NCBI GenBank assembly: GCA_963924555.1
Contig: OZ004589.1
Span: 6,882,001 to 6,946,000 of the forward strand
Direction of reading: 5' to 3'
Length of the DNA stretch: 64,000 nucleotides
Origin: Crambe crambe
Taxonomy: Eukaryota > Porifera > Demospongiae > Poecilosclerida > Crambeidae
The position numbers and the translations under genes are program-made. Shown here one piece after another: positions 35,001-47,724 of the stretch. The notes under the pieces were generated by a model that was not told the origin of the DNA, searched no databases, and saw nothing but the letters and a program-made list of their open reading frames with translations. How positions within the stretch are numbered: position 1 is the stretch's first letter; each line of letters starts with the position of its first letter.

Positions 35001-38000
35001 GGGTGTCAAGATTGGGACCACTGTACCACTCAATTTCTATTGTGATGAATATGAAAGATTCTGCATAAGACCTGCCCACTGAGTGTAAATCCCACCAATA
35101 CACTTACCTCATTTTAACCACACCCTTGCTAATTACTGTACCCCATTGTAATCAAATTAACCACACCCCTCCTCAATTAACCATGCCATGCTAATTGACA
35201 TAAGCACTCACAATGTACTCATTTGCTATGAGGTTGACAATATCAGTACTAATGGCTGATAATGTCCCAACAGAGGCACTTCTGATGGCCGCTGCAAGTC
35301 CATCATAAACCGAGCGCAAACCCGAAGGGACAGCAAAGATGGGCGTGACCAGGTTATCGTTGAGGGCCTCGGAGATGAGAGCCGGGGATGGGTAGTCGTA
35401 CTGGACTGCAGAGGTGTATTCATGAGTGACTGGGTCCAAACGACATTCAACAGCAGACGGTTGTGAAGAGAGACCGGCAATCTACAGTTCCATCAAACAT
35501 TAACTTTTGAAACCATTTCAGTTCTCCATTACTCAATAGATTTGGGGCTGAAATTTGGTGTGGAGATAGTATGAGAACACATGACAGAAGTATATCATTT
35601 CAGAAAATATCTTAATTTAATTAAACTAATTAAAACACAGAGAGGACCACACATGAACAATATAGAGATGTTTAATTCATGCAACCAGGAGCTCACTTTT
35701 CCATCCAGGGCATAGTGGTAGTCCCCATCAGTGAAAGCCACAACTATCCTCTGAGATTGACCCCTCGGACGCCAACCCAAATCCTCCTGAAGAGGTAATT
35801 AACAGCAGGACAGTTTTCTCAAAATAATTTTACATACACATGCAAGTAGAAAAAAAGAACATGGCCCACCAGCCCTGTTGTCGATCATTAAGCTTTGGCA
35901 GACTACACTTCATGAAATATGACTGGAATGTGAAAGTGATGGATGAGTGAGGGTATGCTTTTAAAGTGACACATGGTTACAGGTGCACTCACTAAAGGAA
36001 TCAAAGCACACGTTGTGTAAACTTGAAAGTAAAAAAACCAAAGTAAAGGATGTGTTATTTATACTAAAGAAAGTTTATACAAGTCAGTGGGCAGCGCGCA
36101 GCTGGTCAAGCACAAATTTTATATTTCTGGGGCACACTACAGCGTAGAAATTACCAATTAATTATGTACCCCTTACAGCGTAGCTATGTACCCCTAGCCA
36201 GGACACTATCCAATACAGAGCTACCACAGAGCAGTTAGAATTAACTTAACTCTACTCTGTCGGTTCGTAACACTGATGACCCTTTACCTATTACCCTCAC
36301 CTCGCAGACAGCAGCCTGTAACACAGCATCCAAGATGCCCTCGGGGTTATCGAGACTGGCGGAGAGCCTCGCATTGTTCAATCGAGTCTCCAACTCTGTC
36401 ACATTCGATGTGAAATTCAGCACGTGCCTGAAGTCGTAGACGCGTTCGCACTCGGCAGGAGTGATACCAATGAGGTTAGCATCTTTAGCACATGGAAAAT
36501 CACGGCTAAGCATAAAGAAACACACAAGTCATAATTCTAATGGTCACTTGTAATTATAGGCATAAAGAACTTAATCTCTGGGTATGAAGGTCGAAAGGAG
36601 TTTACTATGGAGGATGCTCATGATAAGGAGGTCAGGAAGAGAATTAGGGTCATATAAAAGATTGCAATTGCTAGCATAATATACTGTAGATTTCAGGATG
36701 GTTGTCCATAAGGAATGAGGAATAGGTAGTGGCTTACAAGGACCTAAGAAACCTGATCCTTTCATGTCCTATTCAATCCATGCAGTTGTATAGGACAAAT
36801 TGTATCCCCTTATTCCCCAAAGCTTCCTGACAACCAACCTGCAATGGACAGTGTGAAAAGCATGCACCCTTAAATCCTTATACATCTAGATCCTCCCCTG
36901 ATAATATGAAAACTGGCCCACTTTAATTAATGAATCTTTTATCATTTCATTATCTCCTTATTCATAGCTTATAGCAAGTAACAAACAAAAGAGATATCCA
37001 ATCCCAACTATTATCTGGGTGTAAAGGTCAAAGATCCACCCCCTTTTCCTCCAAGCTGGTTCACTTGGGGGGGGCTTACGTACTTGATGGAATCGATATA
37101 GGGTGGGACGGGCTTGTCCACAAAAGATCCAAAACCAATCCTAAAGTCACTGCTCAGGCCCTGCATTCTCGTCACTGTGGCATATTACAGGAATACATTC
37201 AGATTACAAGTACAAATATCACTTAATTGTGGAGTACGTCCCAAATTGAATAGAAAGGTAGTGAAATGTATTGGGAGAAGCTCTATCACCACTTTTCAAC
37301 CAGATAACTAGGCAAATGCAAAGCATATTGCAGTGAGCACTTTATTACGATAAGAGTTTAGTTCAAGAGTCTGTTTTATTCAAATAAGAGTTTGATTCAT
37401 GTTAAATGCAGGGTCTGCTTTTGTTCTGCTATGCACAAGAGTTAGGTTTTGGCAAACATGTTTAGGGTTTCATATAGCGGAGGGGGAAAGGGGGAGATCT
37501 ACCCTCTGATTGAATTCCCCCTAAACCAATTATTACTGAATGTCTCTATACATTTTTTCCCCTCACACAAGCACACCTACATCCCCCCTCTATCCAAATT
37601 TCCTGTATGAAACCCTGAATGCTGTCCATTGTAATCTACTGCACACTTGTGAATAATACTAGTGCCCCTTCATTAAATCCCCTTAGGCCATACCAATTTT
37701 ATGTTTCTCAGATTTTCCGGGTCAAAATTTTTCACTTAAAAATTTTTTTTTGAAATTACTGTTAATTAGAACAAATCAGGTGGCGAGATCATAGCTGCTC
37801 ATTTTTTATGATGGCTACTTCTTCTGCTTGGCTTACAAAGTGTGATCATGAGATTATCAAAGCCAGACAGGTGGTGCAGTGTACCCGGGAAAGATTATTG
37901 TTGCTCAAGTATGACCATCTATCTATCTCTCTATCTCTCATATTTATTCCTGTGACAGATCCAGTCTCCCCGTGTGAACAGTTTAGCTGTCATCAGAGAC

Positions 38001-38135
38001 AGTTTCAATCAATCTGAGGAAGATAGTAATCATGACCTCTCCACTAAGACCACATCCCTATTCACACAAAAAACCAAGTGGTAAGGTTGATAAATTCAGA
38101 CCTCGACTTGCAATTGATACACTGACCACAGTGAG

Positions 38136-38172
<37 letters not shown>

Positions 38173-41137
38173 AAACTAGTCTACCAACAAACTTGCACAG
38201 TCCTATACATAATTGGTGCTAGGATCTCATAATTCAATTAAGTGAGGGTGTTGTGGTTGAATGGGGGTTAATTACTGGTAAATAAGGGTTAATTGAATGC
38301 TCTGCTGACCTAGATCACCAGCCAGACTTCTCAAATTGTTTAGATGTTGTCTCATGGTGAGCGTGAGGTCCAATAGAATGTACATGTCCACTGCAGATGA
38401 CTGGGGCGGAGACACCATCACATTAAAAGACGTGGGCTGACCTAGAGGCAGGATAAAAGGTACTCATCACAAGTGTGAACACAAAGGACCACCACAAAAC
38501 TGAAGACTCTTAAGAAGAAAGAAAAGTCTTCCCATATTCATGAGAGGAACTGTTTTATTCACAGAATCTTTTAAGATAAAGCACAAACACTATGGATTAG
38601 TGCATGGCTGAAAATATTCAAAGCTTGTGTTGTGTGTGTGTGTGTGTGTGTGCTTTCACAAGGACACATTAAGGATCAAGTTGCTAAGGACTATTATGAT
38701 TTTAAGGAGTTGCTAAGGACCAAGCATGCTTGATTTTATAAAACTAAATTCATAATATCATTGAAACTTGAACAATGTGATACATAGCATGTCAACACTT
38801 GGAGAAGGAATGCCATGCACTAGGATTTCATGGTGAGTGCAGGGTTCTGCCCAGGATTCTTGAGTGGTGGCCGAAATTTCCCACTTTATAAGACTATGTT
38901 CATTTAGGGGTGTCAAAGTTACTACAGCTAAGTACAATGAGTGGTGTCCAAAATAGCCAAGTGGTGGCCGAAATAGCCAAGTGGTGGCCGAAATAGCCAA
39001 GTAGTGGCCAAAATGGCCACTGTTGACCAGTGTGGGCAGAACCCTGTGAGTGTACATGCATACAGCCATATGCCTTTGAAGATGGCAGGCTGGGTGGCTG
39101 GGTCGTGGTGGGTAGGTTACCTGGACGAACTCTCACTGTAGCCGATGTCAGGGAAATGCTGGAACCAGAACCAGGAGAAGCAACATTCTTGGACTAAAAA
39201 AATAATAATAATAAGGAACAGAATGGGAAAATATCATTAGTTACACTTGTTTATGAACTTATAAACTTAATTTTGGGGGGGGGGGGGGGGGGGGGAGATG
39301 GGGTTTAGAGGGTAGAGAGAAGGGAAAGGGGGGAGAGGGGGCTTAGAGGGTAGAAAAGAGGGAAGGCCGGGGGGATCAAGAGGGGGTTTAAAGGGTAGAT
39401 TGAGAGAGATCGAGAGAGGGGGGGGGGGGGGGGTAGGTAAGTAGTTCGTCATACTAATTACTGGTAGGTGTTTGACATCACCATAATTAATTAGTCATTT
39501 GTCAGGTGATCCACCAACAGAGGTCAAAAGGTCAGAGTGACAAGTGGTGTTTATAATGGCTTGGTCACAAGTAGCAAGTTCAGGAGAATACCCAACAACC
39601 ACAGCAATTCAGGTTTATATAACTTAAATTCTTGTGGGATATGAAGAATTGAGCACATAAATTCCCTGGTATTAATTACACCCCACTAGCACTACAGTGA
39701 ATTGCAAGTTGGTTGTCCAATGTAAGATACAGAGCTGTGTAAACTTGAGGCTCTTCCTGAATAGATGTGTGGTTTTTCCTCAATAGATAGATGCAAGTTT
39801 ATTGTGCGCTTGGACAACAAACTTGCAATTTACTGTACATAGTTCAGTAGCAGGTCCATGATGGTCGACAGACTAAATTCCAGTGTTTTGAGTATCACAG
39901 GGTATAGGATATCCAACCAATTAGTATATTTGAATCTCTTATTTCAAGCTGTGTGAGAGGGTAAAAAAAGTTGCACCTCTTCTTTCTTTACTGCAATGTA
40001 AATACTCACCACTGAAGACGCAGGGTTGATGATGTTGCGGCAATTTCTTGCCCTCATTTCTTCCTCTGTTCCGCAAAGCTGGGCACGACCAGAGCTAAGG
40101 GAGTCATTAGCAAACTCCATCAGCACATTCTGAGGGGGAAATGAAATTAAAGCATCACTGCATGCTTAGAAACAGTGCTCCATTGAAACTAGAGGTGGGG
40201 TAAAAAAAATTTGTGGTTTGGAGAGTTGGGATTTCTACAGTTAGCTGGACTTACGACATCATTGCACCACACACAGTTCGAGTCTTGTCTGATGCAGTCG
40301 TCACATCGTGTGTAGGTAGCGCACTCTGCATGAGATGGACATAGTATCACAAGATAAACATTATTGTTCACAGTGGACTGCTCAAAAAATGCAAAATCAT
40401 CCCTCTATTCTAGACCATCTCTAATCAGGACACTTTTCTGTGCAGTTTGGGGTCAGAAAAGTGTCCTGATTAGAGACAGAGGTGTCCTGATTAGAGACAG
40501 AGGTGTCCTGATTAGAGATAGTGTCCAGATTAGAGAGGTGTCCTGATTAGAGAGGTAGCCTGATTAGACAGAGGTGTCCTGATTAGAGAGGTGTCCTGAT
40601 TAGAGACAGAGGTGTCCTGATTAGAGAGGTGTCCTGATTAGAGACAGGTGTCCCGATTAGAGACAGAGGTGTCCCAATTAGAGACAGAGGTGTCCTTGAT
40701 TGAGGGGTGAATTGATTCATGATACACATTCTATGCAGAAGTTCTGTAAGGTATTCCCCATCACATGTAGAAGATATATCACATAGTTAATGGAGCTTTC
40801 CTTTATTGGGACAATTCGTCTGGTTAATGGATCACATTAGTGACAATACACTGTGCACTACACAAGGATGCCAAGAAACTTCCAATGAAGGACGCTTCAA
40901 ACTAAGATGATGGAGGACAAACGAACTACCAGATTAGCCAGCTCTTTGAGGGAATTAATCATTACCTCCACCTGTTCATAGAGCAAAGCAGCATTGTTTA
41001 TCTTGGCTGCAAACCAACCTCAGGAATTGTCCCAATCAACTGGAAATACCAGCACAGTAAACAGTTCAGTTGTACATACGTCAACACATAACAAGTTACA
41101 ACTGTATCCAACCAACTTGCAAAGCACTGTATGGTAG

Positions 41138-41194
<57 letters not shown>

Positions 41195-43173
41195 CCTCCA
41201 AAGTAAACTCCTCCAAATAAGTTATCCAATTCACCCCTGAAATAGTGAGGATACCTCTCTCTCTCCCCCCACCTCCAAAGTAAACTCCTCCAAATAAGTT
41301 ATCCAATTCACCCCTGAAATAGTGAGGACACCTCTCTCTCTCTCCCTCCCCACCTCCAAAGTTATCCAATTCACCCCTGAAATAGTGAGGACACCTCTTT
41401 CTCTCTCTCCAGAGAGAAACGACTACACATTACACGACATACTTAACAACAGGCTAACCTCAAATACATGCTTAGAAACTACAGAAGCCTCATTGAAGAG
41501 GATAAACAGGGGAACATAAGCTGCACAAAGGGGCACTTCAATGGCATCTCATGACATCTTATGATGTAACAAGTTAGTCTTTTAAAAAGACTAGGAATGC
41601 CTCGGCACAAGTGCGACCTAACTTATTTGAATATGACAGTGGTAAGACAAGTAAAAGAGATCAGAGTCCAATTAGTCTGGCTGAACACTTGCATAAATAA
41701 TGAAAAGTGCAGGGGGTTGTGGGGTCAAATGTTTCTACAAATGTTGCCAATGCGCACTGAGCAACATGGCTTATTGGAGTAACTGATTAGTCAGCTAGCA
41801 TTCTTGTTGTTCAACCTGCCGTTGAATGGTTATTCCACGCATAGCTTGATTGAAGTGTGTACTGGATTCTCTCATTGTTTGGAAGCCTCAAAGTCTTAGT
41901 TCTGAAATTCTCCTTCACCATGGCTCTCTCTTTGGCACTTCAAACGATCACTAGTTCGCAATCTCTGTTGTTTTTGTCTTTAGTCAGTTCTCTGCATGTC
42001 ATAATGGGCTTGATTTGTTGGCAAAGGCGGCCAAGAAGCATCAGCACTTCCGCGTAGTGACTGCGAGCCTGAGCCTGAGTGAGTCTGTCCGTTTAGTAGA
42101 GCTAGCTAGCTAGAGCTAATGCACGTGCTCGATACACGCATCATCATGCATCATTGCGCGTGCACGTGTAACGTACCACCGTGCATAGCTAGACGCCTCC
42201 AGCACTACACCTCGGCACTTCGGTGCCGAGGCAAAAAACACCAAAGCCTTATACTTAATTTTTAGAGGCTGATTTTGAGAGATAATTCCTACATCATGTT
42301 GTAGATGTCAACAACCTGTGCTCAACAGTAATGCTAGCCACATGGTGTGATACAAGCTTCATGTCCCGAGCTAGTCAAGCTGCTATAGTATAGTACTGTC
42401 CATGGACGGATGAATGGTCTAACATTCAACGAAATAGCTAAGGAATTAGTTTTTGGACATAGGATACAGATATCAGATACAGTCAGTGAATTCTGATAGG
42501 ATGATACACGAGCTAGCCTACTGCATAGTTATTATGGGATTGCACCAAATCTGGCTGATTCAGCACTAATTCTACAGAGAAGAGAAACCATTCTTGAGCA
42601 ATAGACTCTCCCTAAACACATGTTTTTGGAGAATTGGATAGCACTGGTTCACTATGACACCATGTAGCTATGAAAAAGACTTGCTGTACTTAGAAACTCC
42701 CCAAATATGAGACCAAGAAATCTCCATTCCAGAGAAGTGTCATAAAGGAGATCAGGGTCCACTTAGAGGGATTCCAAATTAATGAAGGATAGAGGAATTA
42801 AATTCTTGTATGGAAGTGCAGTTGCTTTGGAAATGCTTTGAATCAAATCTAAAGGAGTTGCCCTGTTTTGATCTCTGAGTAGGTAGTTATGCACTACTTG
42901 TGGCACAATAGCACCATCGCAAAGGCTTCAGCTCATTTCTGTGCGACATTTTTGCACTTTCCACCTGTTATCAACACCTCACGAGCTCTCATGCACTGTG
43001 CCCTTCAGAGACATAACATAGTAGGCTAACTATACAATGCATGAACAGTATAGTATTAGAAAGTCATTATTAATCTTACCTGGTCTTGCTATGACCTGAG
43101 AACAGGATACTAAAATAAGAATTACTTCTAGTAGCAAAGGGAAGGAGTTTTTCCGCTTTCCCTGGTGATCCAT
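31906..43173 (-). CDS. Integrin beta subunit
   Basis: Single-pass adhesion receptor subunit. Exons (5' to 3'): 43173-43080, 40325-40255, 40129-40010, 39193-39121, 38441-38319, 37174-37084, 36505-36301, 35786-35697, 35481-35212, 35036-34951, 34880-34673, 34429-34356, 34298-34245, 34037-33965, 33862-33760, 33610-33399, 33057-32925, 32792-32539, 32138-32085, 31980-31906; 820 aa, all phases agree. Order: signal peptide ([12 protein letters not shown]), PSI ([14 protein letters not shown]), hybrid, beta-I domain ([24 protein letters not shown]), I-EGF repeats ([24 protein letters not shown]), tail domain, TM ~748-771, tail with EYQQF, NPLF (800-803) and NPRY (812-815). The MIDAS reads DLTLT (144-148) and the ADMIDAS Asp pair is QH. 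Introns after exons 10 and 17 use GC donors. Confidence 0.93.
31984..32041. repeat. (GA)n microsatellite beside the last integrin acceptor
   Basis: On the gene's strand this is (TC)n running straight into the acceptor ...tctcag|ACTGG at 31981, so the microsatellite itself is the pyrimidine tract. A second tract, ggga-type at 32145-32280 (tccc on the gene strand), does the same for the exon at 32138. Confidence 0.9.
32438..32550 (-). repeat. 28-bp tandem repeat containing a splice donor
   Basis: Four units of gtttagcatctactacttac-type sequence. On the minus strand each unit contains CTAATAGGG|GTAAGT, the end of the transmembrane exon plus its donor. Only the first (32539/32538) keeps the reading frame to the next exon; later ones would bring in stops. 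Confidence 0.85.
33140..33355 (+). repeat. 15-bp minisatellite in integrin intron 16
   Basis: About 14 units of tgattagaggtgtcc, the same unit as in ORC1 intron 5 and at 40420-40700, in the same orientation relative to the window although the host gene is on the other strand. Confidence 0.9.
33360..33418 (-). repeat. Duplicated exon end and donor (30-bp period)
   Basis: The end of the EGF exon (CTGTGAAGAGTGTTTG|GTAAGT) is repeated 30 bp downstream as the same exon end followed by GTAGTG. Use of the second donor would add ten in-frame codons, [10 protein letters not shown], with two more Cys. Confidence 0.85.
33918..33960. repeat. (ATGT)n microsatellite in integrin intron 14
   Basis: About ten atgt units just downstream of the donor at 33965/33964. 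Confidence 0.95.
36681..36860 (-). mobile_element. MITE relative of the 30860-31314 element
   Basis: Left end actgtagatttcaggatggt, right end cctgcaatggacagt; the termini are imperfect inverted repeats and the body is the reverse complement of 31153-31314 plus the left arm. It lies in the integrin intron between exons 6 and 7 and lacks the nested insertion. Confidence 0.75.
38840..39046. mobile_element. Small inverted-repeat DNA element with 6-bp direct repeats
   Basis: 207 bp bounded by CAGGGTTCTGCCCA and TGGGCAGAACCCTG, perfect inverted repeats, flanked on both sides by tgagtg (38834-38839 and 39047-39052), a likely target-site duplication. The interior has three tandem units of about 20 bp (tggccgaaatagccaagtgg). 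It lies in an integrin intron. Family not assigned, since hAT elements usually make 8-bp duplications. Confidence 0.8.
39695..39835. mobile_element. Mariner-like MITE with TA target site
   Basis: 141 bp. Left end cagtgaattgcaagttggtt and right end aaacttgcaatttactg pair over about 26 bp with two mismatches, flanked by TA on each side. A degenerate copy lies at about 24552-24683 (gtgaattgcaagtt / aacttgcaattc). No coding capacity. Confidence 0.85.
40420..40700 (+). repeat. Minisatellite and inverted pair in integrin intron 1
   Basis: Begins with an inverted pair, ctctaatcaggacacttttc and gaaaagtgtcctgattagag, separated by about 17 bp, then about 12 units of gattagagacagaggtgtcc. Related to the 15-bp arrays at 12045 and 33140. 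The pair suggests an origin from the end of an inverted-repeat transposon. Confidence 0.8.
41143..41410. repeat. (TC)n plus ~75-bp tandem repeat
   Basis: A (TC)n run at 41143-41191 is followed by three units containing cacctccaaagtaaactcct and gttatccaattcacccctga. All lie within integrin intron 1. Confidence 0.85.
41598..42233. mobile_element. Inverted-repeat element with TTCG hairpin end
   Basis: Left end tgcctcggcacaagtgc; right end gcacttcggtgccgaggca, its complement apart from two extra bases. The right end also folds on itself: CCTCGGCAC, loop TTCG, GTGCCGAGG (42210-42231), a perfect 9-bp stem with a very stable tetraloop. The interior has CpG-rich sequence near 42110-42190 unlike its surroundings and a short open frame at 41920-42057, not recognised. 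It lies in integrin intron 1. Confidence 0.6.
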
Positions 43174-44071
43174 TCCTACAACTCTGCATGAAAGTAGATT
43201 CACGAATAGTTGAGCATGCAGTTATACTGTATAGACTATTCATGGTTAGCTCAAAGCTGGCTGTGATTTGAAGAGTCTCTTGCATTAAAAGGGCTAGATT
43301 CATACTTAAAAATAAGCTGTGAGTATGAGGGCATGTGAATGCAATACCACAAAGGTGCAGCCTAAATACTGTGCCACCCTACCATGCTTCATTGCTCTAA
43401 AAAAAAATTGATACAGCTTCCAGGAGAGTGATTAATGATCCATTACATGCTTCTCATATCTATGGGGGACTAGCAAGGGGGTTACAAGTTACTAGCTAGG
43501 CTGTGTGCTCTAAAAGTAATCATTCATCTGCAATAAACTTCTAGATTCTAGAGTTACATAACAGAATAGCAAATTGCCAATGCTACAGTACTACTGAGAG
43601 AGTTAAAGCTAGCCATTATTTTTTTTTAGCGTTCTAGTTTATTAGTTAAATCATTAGACACAGCATAATTCTACATTGGCTTACATGTTCGGTGAGGTAG
43701 CTTTCTAACAACAGCCAGATTTAGTAGTAGGAAGTTAGTCTCTGACAATGCTGCATGCAGGAATCTCGATCTAGCTAGCTCGTAAATTGAAGTAGGCGGG
43801 CCTACAAATTTTCCCTCAGGCATCACGTGCCTACCTTTCAAAAAAAATTTTTGCGGGAAGTTCGAATTTCGAGTGCTGAGAAGAGAGTTAGGCCAGTGCT
43901 TTATGGACAGAAGTGTCTGCCCGTAGGATAGTATTGGACTAGCGAAAGGTTCTGTGACTTTACGGTGGCTGAGAACTTTATAACTACTTTATAGCCAAGT
44001 GAGTGTGAGTAGAGCTAGAACTAGATAAGCTACAATAAGCCTCTTTCCTCTTGAGCTCAGCTAGGTCAAAA
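43174..44071. promoter_or_regulatory. Divergent integrin beta / Bora intergenic region with E2F-like site
   Basis: About 900 bp separate the two ATGs. Near the Bora side ttttgcgggaa (43849-43859) closely resembles an E2F site and is directly followed by ttcgaatttcgag, similar to a CHR-type cell-cycle element. Both would suit a G2/M gene such as Bora. cacgtg at 43824-43829 is an E-box. The rest shows nothing recognisable. Confidence 0.45.
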
Positions 44072-47000
44072 ATGACGACATTCAATCCTTTCTCTTCTCA
44101 TGATAAGCAGCATTTCCCCGAATTTAGTCCAATGTTTAAGAAAAAGACACCAAACAGTACAGAGGTGAGTAAAAAAGAACGACTTATTTAATACTCAATT
44201 ACATTTATTTTTAAACAGAGAAATACCTTTAAGTGGTCTATTGACCATATAGCAAGACTGGTGAGTACATAACATACCAAGGTAGTCGCACCACTGACCA
44301 ATATCTATTTGACAGAAACCTGTACAGATAGACACTGACGACTCTGCTTTAGGTCTCACCAATAAGCATAGGTACATATCTATGTGTCAAGACATATTTG
44401 TGGTCACATTATGAAACACACAAACCTCTCTCTCTCATTCCTCCCACTCTGACTTGTATTGTACGTAGCCCTGACGATGATGTGGACAGACAGAAAGCAA
44501 TAGACAATTATTTTGCTCAAACTGTCCTTCCATCTCCCTGGTCTTCTGCTTCCTCTTCTTCCACCAAAAAAATATGTCCCGTCAAAAAAGTGAAGTTCCT
44601 ACCCCTCCCTTCTATCACTCCCTGTAAGTAAAAACAACCAAACAAAATAAGGTACTTGTTACTGAGCATCTTGTGCTGTAGTTATCCAAGAAGAGAGTTT
44701 GGTGGAATCTCAGATTCGTGATGGCAACACTGCTGACGGTAATTATTTCTCTCTCTAATTAAAGGAACATTATGAATTATATGTTCCTGTGTTCCTTTTA
44801 GTTGGTACACAAACCACCTTATCATTTCCAATTGGCTTTGACCTGGAGAAGCTGGTGCTAGCAGCTCTACATGACGCCTGTGACAAGGGGGAGGAGGAGG
44901 AAGAGGAAGAGGGAGAGGAAGAAAGGAATAGAGACTTTGGGAATTCTTCTCTACGCAGGAAACTTTTTGGACAGCCAGACAGACAAGTTAGCATAAATAG
45001 TACTGCCAGAGCTGCTGGTCACCGGTCATTTCCAACTATTTCTTGGAAATGGCCGACAGGGTACTGAATTCATATCTGTTCAGTGCTCTGCCCAGCTATA
45101 TAAAACCCTTCTAGAATCTGTACAATGAATTTGCTTCGATTGACTCCAATATCAACTGCCCCCTTCATCTTCATCTCTCCTTTTAGAGTTTGAGTTGCAC
45201 CAGTGGAAGTGAGGAAGGATTAACACCACCTCTCTCTTCACCTTCTCCCTATGTCCCTCCCAACCCACCACATCATCACACCCACCCATCACTAAAACCA
45301 CTCCCTCGCAGTGAGACGCCTTCTCACCATCTCCACAGCATCCTTAAATCCCCCGCTATCATTCTCACACAACCTCTCTCTCCTAATAAGGACGTCTCAT
45401 TCCCTCCCTCCTGTGCCGCCCTGGATGTGAGAAATTGTCCCCCCATGCAGTCATCGATGATACTACACACTCCAGGACAACATCTCTCTGTTTTTTCACC
45501 AATAAAAGGGGGTGTGGTTTCTGACATGGATGTGGATACAGCAGAAGAGGAGGAGAAGGTTTTGGAACCTCATCAGAGTTCCAATACAGTAAATGCTTAG
45601 CTACGATAGGGTAAAAAATAGTCCTCCATTTGGGAAGATAGAGACTTCAAAATGATTCACTGTGATGCACCACAGTGTGGCCCATCTATATATTGTAATT
45701 AATGTTAAACCATACACTACCCCAGATATTGTGTTTATGTAATATCTATAGGGTGGGACAATGAGTTTAGACATAGCACCCATTACCGATGGAGTGGTCA
45801 AGGAAGAGAAGACGCAGTCAAGCCAAAAACCCTCTCATTCTGGGACCAAATGTACTTCGACCCCTAATACTGCAGGTACTGTAATCATGTTGAAATAAGT
45901 AATTCATAATAATTATTATACATCTTAATTTCTAATACATGAACCGGCAGTTATGAAGAGGCAATTGGCTCCCTCTCCCTTTGCCAGTCCAGTCCTCAAG
46001 CAACCTTGCACTGCTCGTGATGACACTGAGGCCGACCAAGCCTCTCCCACCTTCCTCCGCAAGCCTCTCTCCTCTCCTCCCCTCTCTCCTCACAATAAAG
46101 GAGAAGGATCCCTTAGTGATGATGAATCAGACAGCAACGATTTGGCTCAGCCCCTCTGCTTAGCTGACCTTTGCACTCAGACGTCAGAATTCACAAGCAT
46201 CACATCCACTACTTGTACTGGGTACTTCAATGGAATGGCATTGGAGGATTCAGAAAGGGACACCATGGGAATAAACTCTATTGATCACAGGAACCACCCT
46301 CTTCATTCTACAGCTGCTCATCCTGGGTCTGTCCTTTTATCAAACTGGCAGCAAACTCCAGTCCATTCTGCCACAACCGATTCCCAAAACAGGAACCAAA
46401 ATCAAAGCAATAATGTAGAGGTCCATCCTCCAGCCTCTGGATATGTCTTTTCTGGAGGAGATTCAGGAGTTGGTGCCTCCAATGAACTACTTAATGGAAC
46501 ATCTTTCACTGCACACGCTCAGAGCAGTTGTCAAGTGGTAGCAAAGTCCCAAGATGTCGATGATTCTGATCCAACATGCAGGGCTAGCCTTAATCCCAAC
46601 ACCTCCAGAGCCACTGCTGTAAGCAATAATGTTCCTCCCTCAAGGAAAACAGTGGACCATGTAGTTCCATGCAAATCTGCTGCAATGAGCAACTTATGGA
46701 AGAGTGACCACCTGAAGCACTCCATTTTATCCACCATTCATGAAGGTGTTGCTTCTTCACCCACCAACAATGTTTCCCCTTATCACAAGGTTGAAAAAGG
46801 TGTGGCTGAACAATCTGTGGGGGATAGTGGACTTGTCTCATATTCCAACGACCAGTCTAAGATTCTAATTGATGCTCACCACGAACATACTCCAATTGAT
46901 GAGCAGCAACCTCTGCAAATTTCAGTCGCCACTACATTGGGTGGATCATCTGTAACGACATATTCCACTCCATCCAGAGTGCACCCTTCCACCACTTCCT

Positions 47001-47674
47001 CTCTAGCAGCAGTCACCATGGCAACGAATGAGCAGTTAATGAGTGGAGCCCCTCCCTTTTGTGATCGTCATAAATTTCCAGATCATGGTGGCTACATTTG
47101 TGCATCCTCACTTCCAAGCACCATTCTTCCATCTCACCTGAAAGTAATCAGACCCTTGAACCAATTGAGGCCACACCCATCCATCCACTCCTATGCCACA
47201 CCCTTCCTGAATGTGTCTCCTCCCGTTTCTTCTGAACCACCGTTCCCTGGGGAAACATGTAGGGCTCATTGCAAGTCCTCGGCAGAAAGGACAAGGGTTG
47301 TTGCTGGGTTTGTGAATAATACTACACCTCACCGCTCTTCTTCCGGATTTAAGGGTGTGGCTCCAAAAAGCAAGGAAGCGGCTCACCTACTCGCCCCCAT
47401 TTTTTCTGACGAGTTGCTAAGAAAGAAGGAGTTAATCAAATCTCAACTTCATTTCAAAAGTAAGCCATCAAACATAATTGTGGCTTTTAATCAAGTGTCT
47501 ATATCTCATGCAATGTTTGTATGGTTAATAATTAACACAGGTCCTATGAAATTTGGCCCTTCACTTTCAAGCAAGACTCCTTGTTCTCCTATGGGTTACT
47601 TTGGCCAGCCCAGGTACAGTGCGTAAAAAATTAATTAGCAGGAGCAGATGTGTAGTAGCCTCCTTCTATGGTAT

Positions 47675-47724
<50 letters not shown>

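Noticed and set aside
41920-42057. Short plus-strand frame [13 protein letters not shown] with a good start context
   Set aside because: 46 codons inside an inverted-repeat element with no family resemblance; not supported as a gene.
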